DNA of 24,781 bases. Source: JAMCQB01 sp947085305 (GTDB lineage: Bacteria > Nitrospirota > Thermodesulfovibrionia > Thermodesulfovibrionales > UBA9159). A program made the translations under genes and the position numbers. The DNA lies in contig CAMTVV010000121.1 of the NCBI GenBank assembly GCA_947085305.1, forward strand, positions 1 through 24,781. The letters are read 5' to 3'. Of the stretch, positions 1 to 6,184 are shown one piece after another (the first letter of the stretch is position 1; the number at the start of each line of letters is the position of its first letter). The notes below the pieces were generated by a model that was not told the origin of the DNA, ran no database searches, and worked only from the letters and a program-made list of their open reading frames with translations.

Positions 1-62
1 GTATAACGACACCAGCAACTTCGCCATAAGCAGATGATAGGTTGATCGAAGCCCTCTGTTCT

Positions 63-285
63 CTAAAGAAGTTTTTTGAATTCCTCATCGGTGAGACCGG
101 CATCTTTGATGATTGTCTTGAGGGTGTACGGATTCACCAGGTTGTGGTCGGGAATAGTTATGCGGTGAGTGCCATCGGACATGCCGATATGCTTGCCACG
201 GGTTATGATGCTGAATCCGGCTTTCTTGAATGCCCTGACAGCCCGCTCTGCAGAGACATCAGTGAAAAGCGCTTCAGGCGGGCAC
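63..285 (-). pseudogene. hicA: HicA-type mRNA interferase toxin, probably frameshifted
   Basis: Reading the minus strand gives a HicA-like protein of about 72 residues ending in TAG at 65-63. Visible family features are the AFKKAGF helix, the GKH motif with the catalytic histidine followed by a GMSDG strand, the TIPDH strand, and the tail TLKTIIKDAGLTDEEF. HicA toxins are small double-stranded-RNA-binding-fold mRNA interferases of 60-80 residues, paired with a HicB antitoxin. No ATG, GTG or TTG lies in frame ahead of the conserved body; a TAG lies just upstream. Removing one C from the CCC at 282-280 would link the GTG at 285 directly to the body, so a one-base insertion is the likely lesion. 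The GTG overlaps the end of the HicB fragment, as in intact hicBA operons. Identity is fairly secure; whether the frameshift is real or a sequencing error is open. Confidence 0.7.
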
Positions 286-362
286 CTCTACCTGATATAC
301 AGTGGCGTCTTTTGTTTCCTCTTCTATCATCCGGAGATATGTTGTGATGGCGTGAAAGCTTA
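274..362 (-). pseudogene. hicB: HicB antitoxin C-terminal remnant
   Basis: About 29 codons ending in TGA at 276-274 read as the tail of a HicB antitoxin: an EAI-like helix (HAITTYLRMIEEE) followed by YQVEVPA, which resembles the usual C-terminus of this family. An in-frame TAA lies just upstream, within the 3' end of rodZ, and no start codon or HicB core domain is present. Only the last fifth of an antitoxin survives, so it cannot fold as a normal HicB. The fragment abuts the rodZ stop codon, pointing to a deletion or recombination junction there. Its order and overlap with the HicA reading support the assignment. An alternative is a tiny unrelated peptide starting at the ATG at 330. Confidence 0.5.
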
Positions 363-1013
363 CGGAAGCTTAAGTTTTACGACCTGACCCTTTTCGCCAA
401 GGGTTCCCATATCTCTGTCGTTAAAAACCAACCTGACGCCACCCGCATTCCCCAACTTCAGATCGAATCCTTTCTCCGATGTCCATTTCCTTGTTTCCCC
501 AGGCCTCAGGAGCGCCTCTTCCGATATGCCCTCCCCTGTCTCGACAAGGAGCCATGTTGTCTCTGTAGCGGTCACATCAAGAACGTGCTGCTGCGGTCCC
601 TTCGAAGGCGCACTCCCATCAGGGACAGACACCGGTGAAAGAACTGGGGCCGCAGGCTTTTTCGCATACATAAAAACAACGAGGGTCAAACTGATAACCA
701 CGCCAAGTGAGGCGAACAGCGCTATTCTCGGCAATGGGGGATTCTTTCTTGGCCGGGGCAGCTCGGGCTGCACCCCCCCGGAATTCTTCCTCCACAGTTC
801 AGCGTAGTCGTCGAGAAGCGGGAGAGGGTCTATATTGAGGAGTTTCGCATAGCCCCTTATGTAGGCCTTTACATAAACATCGGGGGGGAGCCTTGTGAGA
901 TCCTCGTGTTCTAAGGCATTAAGATATTCGTATTGAAACCTCAGAGTACTGGCAACCTCCCGGAGGTCAAGTCCTGACTCTTCACGTTTATTTTTTAGTA
1001 TCTCTCCCAGCAA
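360..1013 (-). CDS. rodZ: RodZ-like cytoskeletal membrane protein (HTH_25 plus DUF4115)
   Basis: A 217-residue protein with the RodZ layout. The N-terminal Xre-like helix-turn-helix is at about residues 3-70 (LGEILKNKREESGLDLREVA, then YVKAYIRGYAKLLN). A proline-rich linker follows, then one membrane helix at about 97-117, and a C-terminal beta domain (DUF4115) at about 140-217. RodZ links the MreB cytoskeleton to the cell-wall elongation machinery at the inner membrane, with the helix-turn-helix domain in the cytoplasm. The start is TTG at 1013, chosen because the family N-terminus begins at this residue; the Shine-Dalgarno is weak. It is shorter than E. coli RodZ (about 337 residues) but normal for many other phyla. 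It diverges from the ketosynthase across a 115-bp gap, and its stop abuts the hicBA remnant. Confidence 0.88.
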   Translation of the reverse strand: MLGEILKNKREESGLDLREVASTLRFQYEYLNALEHEDLTRLPPDVYVKAYIRGYAKLLNIDPLPLLDDYAELWRKNSGGVQPELPRPRKNPPLPRIALFASLGVVISLTLVVFMYAKKPAAPVLSPVSVPDGSAPSKGPQQHVLDVTATETTWLLVETGEGISEEALLRPGETRKWTSEKGFDLKLGNAGGVRLVFNDRDMGTLGEKGQVVKLKLP

Positions 1014-1128
1014 TTTGGATATCCGGATGATTTATAAAAAATATAGCATAAAGACAGAGGAAAAGGGATATGATTTTCTGCCGGTCTCCCCAATGTCCCT
1101 GTCCGGGCTTATGGTATCATAAGCTGAG

Positions 1129-2415
1129 ATGAAAAGAGTAGCGGTGACAGGCATAGGCGCAGTCACGCCGTTGGGCAATTCCTTCAACTCGCTGTGGGAT
1201 GCTGCAAAGAGCGGAATATCCGGCATAGGACGGATAACGCGTTTTGACGCGTCCCTCCTTCCGTGGACCGTTGCCGGAGAGTTGAAGGGTTTCGATGCAG
1301 AGGCGCACCTTTCCCCTAAAGAGATAAGGAGGCTCGACCCGTTTGTACATTATGCTGTTGCTGCTGCACTCATGGCTTCGGAAGATGCGGGGCTTGTTAC
1401 TTATTCGTCACGCGTTACGCGTTACGCGTTACCCGATTCTGCGGGCGTAATAATAGGTTCCAGCCGCGGCGGGATCAGCACCATCGAAAGGGCTTTACTC
1501 CAAGGGAATTCTGAGGTTAAAAAGCGTAATCAGCAATCAGCAATCAGCAATCAGCATTTGCGGCTCTCTCCTTATCTCATGCCTTCCACTACCATTAGCA
1601 TGGCAGCATCCTATGTGGCGCAAAAGCTCGGCATAAAGGGGTATTGTCTCGGTGTCTCCAATGCCTGCGCCTCAGGGACAAATGCCATTGGAGAGGCCTT
1701 TAGACTGATCAAGTCAGGTCATTCATCATTAATGATCGCCGGCGGCTCTGAGGCGCCCATATGCAGGGTATGCGTTGAGGGTTACGGATCTGCCGGCGCA
1801 TTGTCGGCGCGCATGGGACCTTCTGAGGGTGCGCCTGATTCGCCAAGGCCGTTTGACAGAGAGCGTGACGGGTTTGTGCTTTCGGAGGGAGCCTGCGTAT
1901 TAGTGCTTGAGGAATATGATCATGCACTGGAGCGGGGCGCTCCTGTTTATGGAGAAATACTGGGATATGGAAATTGCGCCGACGCGTTCCATATGACAAA
2001 ACCGGACCCTGAGGGTGAAGCAAGAGCTATGGAGATGGCAATAAAAGAGGCAGGGGTGAGTACGGATGATATTGCTTATATCAACACTCATGGCACAGGC
2101 ACCAAACTCGGGGATCGGGCTGAAACTCAGGTGCTTCAGAGGGTTTTTGGGGAAAGGGCCTCTGAAATCCCTGCCTCCGCTTTAAAATCCATGACAGGCC
2201 ACATGCTCGCCGCATCAGGGGTGCTGGAGATCGCATCAACTCTTATGTCGATGAAAGAAGGTGTCATCCCGCCAACGATTAATCTCACCAAAAAAGATCC
2301 TGAGTGTAATATTAATATCATAACAGATAAGAAAGTTGCAGACATACAAATCGCCATTTCAAATTCCTTCGGCTTCGGAGGGGTGAATGCAGTGATAGTG
2401 CTGAGAAAAGTATGA
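1129..2415 (+). CDS. Beta-ketoacyl-ACP synthase, FabF type (KAS II-like)
   Basis: A 428-residue ketosynthase of the thiolase fold. The active-site Cys180 lies in SNACASGTNA; His321 (NTHGTGT), Lys353 (ALKSMTGH) and His358 complete the Cys-His-His triad with its lysine. The glycine-rich tail SNSFGFGGVNAV is intact, so the enzyme should be active in decarboxylative condensation of malonyl-ACP with an acyl chain. It lacks the acpP/fabG neighbours of a housekeeping fabF and faces a ceramide-like operon tail to tail, with 24 bp between the stops. A specialised acyl-chain role there is possible but is inference. Two heptamer tandem repeats are translated in frame at about residues 94-101 and 134-143, at surface-loop positions ahead of the active-site cysteine; they make the protein slightly longer than typical FabF (about 412 residues). 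The start ATG has only a weak Shine-Dalgarno. Confidence 0.9.
   Translation: MKRVAVTGIGAVTPLGNSFNSLWDAAKSGISGIGRITRFDASLLPWTVAGELKGFDAEAHLSPKEIRRLDPFVHYAVAAALMASEDAGLVTYSSRVTRYALPDSAGVIIGSSRGGISTIERALLQGNSEVKKRNQQSAISNQHLRLSPYLMPSTTISMAASYVAQKLGIKGYCLGVSNACASGTNAIGEAFRLIKSGHSSLMIAGGSEAPICRVCVEGYGSAGALSARMGPSEGAPDSPRPFDRERDGFVLSEGACVLVLEEYDHALERGAPVYGEILGYGNCADAFHMTKPDPEGEARAMEMAIKEAGVSTDDIAYINTHGTGTKLGDRAETQVLQRVFGERASEIPASALKSMTGHMLAASGVLEIASTLMSMKEGVIPPTINLTKKDPECNINIITDKKVADIQIAISNSFGFGGVNAVIVLRKV
1410..1432 (+). repeat. In-frame heptamer tandem repeat (ACGCGTT x3)
   Basis: Three exact copies of ACGCGTT at 1410-1416, 1417-1423 and 1424-1430, plus AC, inside the ketosynthase gene. They encode RVTRYAL in the variable stretch before the GVIIGSSRGG strand. 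Three heptamers make 21 bases, so the insertion keeps the frame. The same heptamer forms the arms of an intergenic inverted repeat at 19139-19193. Confidence 0.85.
1528..1556 (+). repeat. In-frame heptamer tandem repeat (AATCAGC x4)
   Basis: Four exact copies of AATCAGC at 1528-1534, 1535-1541, 1542-1548 and 1549-1555, plus A. They are translated as NQQSAISNQH within the ketosynthase, in the loop before the LSPYLMPSTT strand of the family. The unit differs in sequence from the one at 1410 but has the same seven-base period. Confidence 0.85.
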
Positions 2416-2439
2416 CTGCATGTCAAATCATGACTTTAT

Positions 2440-3543
2440 CTATATCTCTTTCTCATAAATCCTGTATCTCTTATACAGCCTTCCCCCCACCAGCTCCACA
2501 ATCCTCTGCACCTGGATATTATCTTCCAGTATCCATGAAAACTCCAGCCTTTTATAGTTTCCTTTCCTGATGCCGTTAAAGCCCTCTCTGTAGAGCAGGG
2601 CATCTACTCCTTTATTCCTGTATTCCGGCTTAATCCCGAGGAGCAGCAGCCTGAGATCTTTGATTTTCCGGGAATAATAGAGCGCTTTCAGAATGGTGAG
2701 TGGATTGAGCTTGCCTTTCATGTGCCTCAGAACATGGTTGAAATCCGGCAGGAGGCCCAGAAAGCCCGCCGGCTCCCCGTTGTCTTCAGCAACCAGGATG
2801 AGCTCAGGCGCCGCGATCTGTTTCAGCCGCTCTCCGAGATAATAGATTTCTTCATCGGTAAGGGGAATGAAACCCCAGTTCTTTTCCCAGGCAGAGTTAT
2901 AGACCTTCTGGAATACCCGCATCTCTTCGTTAAACTTTTTTTTGTCCACAGGCCGCACTGTTATACCGCGTTTCTCCGCAATCATCGCCACTCTCAGAAC
3001 CTTCTCAGGAAGGGTCGCTCTCACATCATGGATAAATGCATAGAGGTCTTTTGCCTTCTGCAGTCCGTATGCTTCCATAAGATCATTGTAGTAGGGCGGA
3101 TTATGAGGGGTCATGAGCATAGGGGGCTCTTCAAATCCTTCAATGAGAAACCCGCACTCCTCGTTCGTCGAAAAGTTCATCGGGCCCCGCATGAGCGTCA
3201 TCCCCTTTTTTTTCAGGTCATCGCGCACTGCATCAAGGAGCCCTGAACAGACGTCAAGGTCGTCAATGGATTCGAAGAACCCGAAGAAACCCGCTGTCTC
3301 TTTATGGACTTCTATGTGCCGCCGATTAATGACAGAGGCGACTCTCCCTACGGTCTTTCCCCCTCTTCTTGCGATAAAATACTTTGCCTCCGCATGGGCA
3401 AAGAAGGGATTTTTTTTTGAGAATTGCTCCTTCATCTCCCTTTTCAGGGGTGGAGCGTAGAGTGGGTCTTCTGAGTAGAGGGAATAGGGGAAATCTATGA
3501 ATTCGTCAAGAGCTTTTTCAGAGGCAACTTCAAAGACTTCCAA
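2440..3543 (-). CDS. GNAT-like N-acyltransferase, candidate bacterial ceramide synthase
   Basis: A protein of about 367 residues of a large uncharacterised GNAT-superfamily group. Visible marks are the N-terminal DFPYSLYSEDPLYAPPLK, the block RGPMNFSTNEECGFLIEGF followed by PPMLMTPHNPPYY, and a C-terminal acetyltransferase-type core with GIKPEYRNKGVDALLY (the acyl-CoA or ACP-binding loop) and a closing YKRYRIYEK. A ceramide synthase from the GNAT superfamily (bCerS) acylates the amine of 3-ketosphinganine in Caulobacter. The placement here, directly after a serine palmitoyltransferase-like gene and a reductase, suggests the same role. I chose TTG at 3543, 8 bases past the upstream stop, because the conserved region begins there and a TTG at 3609 would lie deep in the preceding gene; no strong Shine-Dalgarno is visible. 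The family is secure; substrate and gene name are inferred from context. Confidence 0.72.
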   Translation of the reverse strand: MEVFEVASEKALDEFIDFPYSLYSEDPLYAPPLKREMKEQFSKKNPFFAHAEAKYFIARRGGKTVGRVASVINRRHIEVHKETAGFFGFFESIDDLDVCSGLLDAVRDDLKKKGMTLMRGPMNFSTNEECGFLIEGFEEPPMLMTPHNPPYYNDLMEAYGLQKAKDLYAFIHDVRATLPEKVLRVAMIAEKRGITVRPVDKKKFNEEMRVFQKVYNSAWEKNWGFIPLTDEEIYYLGERLKQIAAPELILVAEDNGEPAGFLGLLPDFNHVLRHMKGKLNPLTILKALYYSRKIKDLRLLLLGIKPEYRNKGVDALLYREGFNGIRKGNYKRLEFSWILEDNIQVQRIVELVGGRLYKRYRIYEKEI

Positions 3544-3550
3544 TATGAGC

Positions 3551-4780
3551 TCAGGGTATAAGCCCCAGGGCCTTCCCGACCTTTTCAAAGGCGCTGAGGA
3601 CCTTATCAAGCTGTTCTTCGGTATGGGTTGCCATATAGCTCGTTCGTATGAGGGCCTTTCCGTCAGGAACCGCAGGACTCACCGCAACATTGGCAAATAC
3701 CCCTTCTTCCTGGAGCAGCATGGTCATTTTAAAGGCTATCTCATCATCCCCCACGATTATGGGGATGATGGGTGTTTCGCTGGGACCCACTGAGAATCCG
3801 AGAGACTTAAATCCCTTCAGCATCTTATGGGTGTTCTTCCAGAGCATCGCGAGCCTCTCAGGTTCATTTTCGATGATGTCCACTGCGGCGCTCACCGCTG
3901 CAACCGAGGCAGGAGGCGGACTTGCACTGAAGATAAGGGAACGGGCAAAGTGCTTTATATAATGGATGACTGCCTCGGAGCCCGCTATGAACCCGCCTAT
4001 GGACGCAAGGGATTTGCTGTAGGTGCCCATGATCAGATCCACCTCTTCTTCAAGGCCGAAATGCTCGGCGGTCCCTCTTCCTGTCTTTCCCAGCACTCCT
4101 ATGCCGTGAGCGTCATCAACCATCAGTCGCGCCCCATATGCCTTTGCAAGCTTCACTACTTCGGGAAGGTTCACAACATCGCCTTCCATGCTGAATACGC
4201 CGTCCACCACAATGAGTTTTCCCCTGCCGTCATTTTGCTGGAGAACCCTCTCCAGGTCTGCCATGTCGTTGTGCCTGAACTTCCTTACTTCACCGTAGGA
4301 GAGCCTGCAGCCGTCGATAATGCTCGCATGATCCATTTTGTCAATGATCACCACATCGTCCTTCCCCACAAGGCCCGAGATCACTCCCAGATTTACCTGA
4401 AACCCTGTTGAAAAGACCACTGCAGCATCTTTTCTGATAAACCGCGCAAGCTTTTTCTCCAGTTCCACATGCATGTTCAATGTGCCGTTGAGGAACCTTG
4501 ACCCGGCACACCCGGTGCCAAATTTTCGTATAGCGTCGATGGCTGCCTCTTTCACCTTCGGGTGGTTCGTAAGACCGAGGTAATTATTGGAACCCACCAT
4601 GATCATACGCCGGCCGTTGATCAGGACCTCAGGATCCTGGGCGCTCTCAATGACCCTGAAATAAGGATAAAGACCGACCGACATCAGTTCCTTGGCACGG
4701 GTGAATTTACCGCACTTCTCAAAGATGTCAGTGGATTTCTTTACAGCCATTGATGAATCCTGTACCAATCTGCTGTCCAT
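3551..4780 (-). CDS. spt: Alpha-oxoamine synthase, serine palmitoyltransferase-like
   Basis: A 409-residue PLP enzyme of the alpha-oxoamine synthase family (BioF, Kbl, HemA, Spt). It carries GLYPYFRVIES near residue 36, GSNNYLGL at 63, His151 stacking over PLP (DHAS), the VDDAHGIG motif with Asp222 and His225, and the PLP lysine Lys256 in TYSKSLASIGGF. The GLYPYFR...IES N-terminus is typical of bacterial serine palmitoyltransferases rather than BioF. The expected reaction joins L-serine and an acyl thioester to give 3-ketosphinganine. ATG at 4780 is preferred because AAGGAAGG lies six bases upstream; it overlaps the end of the upstream reductase by 40 bp. A later ATG at 4750 is possible. The neighbours (reductase, N-acyltransferase) favour sphingolipid synthesis over biotin or threonine catabolism. 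Glycine C-acetyltransferase activity remains the main alternative. Confidence 0.8.
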   Translation of the reverse strand: MDSRLVQDSSMAVKKSTDIFEKCGKFTRAKELMSVGLYPYFRVIESAQDPEVLINGRRMIMVGSNNYLGLTNHPKVKEAAIDAIRKFGTGCAGSRFLNGTLNMHVELEKKLARFIRKDAAVVFSTGFQVNLGVISGLVGKDDVVIIDKMDHASIIDGCRLSYGEVRKFRHNDMADLERVLQQNDGRGKLIVVDGVFSMEGDVVNLPEVVKLAKAYGARLMVDDAHGIGVLGKTGRGTAEHFGLEEEVDLIMGTYSKSLASIGGFIAGSEAVIHYIKHFARSLIFSASPPPASVAAVSAAVDIIENEPERLAMLWKNTHKMLKGFKSLGFSVGPSETPIIPIIVGDDEIAFKMTMLLQEEGVFANVAVSPAVPDGKALIRTSYMATHTEEQLDKVLSAFEKVGKALGLIP

Positions 4781-5706
4781 TTTATTCCTTCCTTTATACT
4801 AACTTTAGGGACAAACTTGAAATCCTTTCCCGCCTTTGAGGAATCACATGTCCAGTGGAAATAATTAAGCTCTTTAAGCTTGTCTTTATTGATTATGGAT
4901 GCCCCCCTGCCCATCTTCTCGCTGATCCCAACGAAAATCGCCATGACCGGCCTGGGTATCCGTATCTTTACTATCTTTGTATCAAGGACAATTGCTATCT
5001 CATTCACAATGTCCTCGTTGGAATAGACCTTCCCATCGGATAAAAAATACACGCCCCCTTCTGCATCCTTCTCCTCTGCAGCCATTATTATTCCCCTTAC
5101 AAGGTCATCCACATATAAAAGTGAATAATAACATTTTCCCCAATGAGGATAAAAGCCCTTTTTCAGCATTTTGAACAAGACATGGAAATCCTTGTCCCTC
5201 GGGCCATACACTGCAGGAGGCCTTATGATCGTCACAGGGAGAGCATCCCTGTGCCTCATTATAACCGCTTCACCTTCCAGTTTGCTTTTCCCGTAACTGG
5301 AAACAGGCCTGGGCTCCGAGGATTCATTCAGGGGAGAACCGTTTCTGCTGGGGCCTGCTGCCGCAAGACTGCTGAGGTGGATGAAGCGCTTTACCCCGGA
5401 AGCCCTTGCCGCTACAGCCCTTAGAAGATTCTCGGTGCCCTTCACGTTGACACAAAAGAAATCTTCCTCCCTCCGTGCCTTGGTGAGCCCGGCCAGGTGA
5501 AAGACATAATCAAGGTCGTAGGGGATCTGTTTGAGGGAATCCCCGTCCTCACAGTCACCATAGAGGATGTTCACCTCAAGACCTTCAATCCACCTGAGCT
5601 GAGATGTCTTTCTCGCAAGACAAGTAACGCTATACCCCTTTTTGATAAGTTCCTCAACAAGGTGGCTTCCGATAAAGCCTGTTGCGCCTGTCACAAGGGC
5701 CTTCAT
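4741..5706 (-). CDS. NAD-dependent epimerase/dehydratase, candidate ceramide reductase (CerR-like)
   Basis: A 321-residue extended short-chain dehydrogenase. The Rossmann motif GATGFIG is at residues 7-13, Asp51 sits in the GDCED cofactor-side strand, the active-site Ser lies in HLSSLAA (about 112), and Tyr138 with Lys142 form YGKSK. The RPPAVYGPRD block is typical of sugar-epimerase-like enzymes. In Caulobacter a protein of this superfamily (CerR) reduces the 3-oxo group of oxidised ceramide; as first gene of an operon with Spt and an N-acyltransferase it is a good candidate for that step. A good promoter lies about 150 bp upstream. Alternatives are a nucleotide-sugar or sterol-type dehydrogenase. 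The fold and cofactor class are certain; the substrate is inferred. Confidence 0.72.
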   Translation of the reverse strand: MKALVTGATGFIGSHLVEELIKKGYSVTCLARKTSQLRWIEGLEVNILYGDCEDGDSLKQIPYDLDYVFHLAGLTKARREEDFFCVNVKGTENLLRAVAARASGVKRFIHLSSLAAAGPSRNGSPLNESSEPRPVSSYGKSKLEGEAVIMRHRDALPVTIIRPPAVYGPRDKDFHVLFKMLKKGFYPHWGKCYYSLLYVDDLVRGIIMAAEEKDAEGGVYFLSDGKVYSNEDIVNEIAIVLDTKIVKIRIPRPVMAIFVGISEKMGRGASIINKDKLKELNYFHWTCDSSKAGKDFKFVPKVSIKEGIKWTADWYRIHQWL

Positions 5707-5749
5707 AGGACGCCGTTATTTTGAACAATCATGACAGAAAGAGTCAAGG

Positions 5750-5790
5750 CCTCCCTCCCGCCAAGGGACGGAGACGGGGGAGGGCAAGGG
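5750..5790. repeat. GC-rich imperfect palindrome in the leader of the ceramide-like operon
   Basis: Two C-rich and G-rich arms (CCTCCCTCCCG near 5750 and CGGGGGAGGG near 5775) can pair imperfectly. The element lies between the predicted promoter at 5858-5886 and the ATG at 5706. It resembles in composition the larger palindrome at 10001-10093, so it may be a dispersed repeat rather than a regulator. Confidence 0.4.
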
Positions 5791-5857
5791 TAGAGAGTTT
5801 GGCAATAAATTCAACATGCTATGTATTTTCTTTATAAAGAATCGCTCAATTTAGGCA

Positions 5858-5886
5858 ATACTATCCGAAAAACAAGACAAATTCAA
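5858..5886 (-). promoter_or_regulatory. Predicted sigma-70-type promoter for the ceramide-like operon
   Basis: Read on the minus strand: -35 TTGAAT (5886-5881), 17-base spacer, -10 TAGTAT (5863-5858), close to consensus. It points toward the reductase start at 5706, giving a leader of about 145 bases. This is a consensus match only. Confidence 0.5.
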
Positions 5887-5932
5887 CATCCGGGCGTTTG
5901 ACTTATCCCTTATCCATAAGTTAACTTTCTAT

Positions 5933-6181
5933 ATGGATTTCGGCTCAAACGCTGTCCTTGTGGCAGTGCTTTTTTCACTGACGGTTCTCATTAATCTTCC
6001 CTTTGGTTATTTTAGGAGAAGGTCAAAGCGTTTCTCTTTCAAGTGGTTTCTCTACATCCATATCCCCATCCCTTTCATACTCCTTGCGCGGGTACTGTCG
6101 CAACTTGACTTTAGGTACATCCCCTTATTTATCCTTGCTGCGGTCATCGGGCAGGTATGGGGCGGAAGGATGGAGACATAG
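5933..6181 (+). CDS. Small hydrophobic membrane protein of unknown function
   Basis: An 82-residue protein that I cannot name. Three hydrophobic stretches are visible, at about residues 6-25, 38-54 and 61-75, separated by a basic loop (FRRRSKRF), so it is probably an integral inner-membrane protein of three short helices. Conserved-looking features are LINLPFGYFRRR, SFKWFLYIHIPIP and a final IGQVWGG. It ends three bases before the GTG start of the first dehydrogenase, so it is probably co-transcribed and translationally coupled. The ATG has no clear Shine-Dalgarno. A weak -35-like TTGACT lies just upstream at 5898. No function can be assigned. Confidence 0.6.
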   Translation: MDFGSNAVLVAVLFSLTVLINLPFGYFRRRSKRFSFKWFLYIHIPIPFILLARVLSQLDFRYIPLFILAAVIGQVWGGRMET

Positions 6182-6184
6182 ACC

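Noticed and set aside
42..347. Plus-strand open frame of 101 codons at the left end
   Set aside because: It lies opposite the hicBA remnant, whose minus-strand reading shows clear family motifs; the plus-strand translation shows none.
1410..1556. Possible CRISPR array from nearby repeats
   Set aside because: The units are 7 bases in direct tandem with no spacers, lie inside a gene, and have two different sequences; no cas genes are present.
2722..3246. Plus-strand open frame of 174 codons
   Set aside because: It is the antisense shadow of the N-acyltransferase gene and has no recognisable motifs or ribosome-binding site.
3827..4411. Plus-strand open frame of 194 codons
   Set aside because: Antisense to the spt-like gene, whose PLP motifs fix the true frame.
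3551..4780. Assignment as BioF or Kbl (biotin synthesis or threonine catabolism)
   Set aside because: No bio genes or threonine dehydrogenase partner adjoin it, and the N-terminal GLYPYFR pattern with reductase and N-acyltransferase neighbours fits serine palmitoyltransferase better; Kbl remains a fallback.
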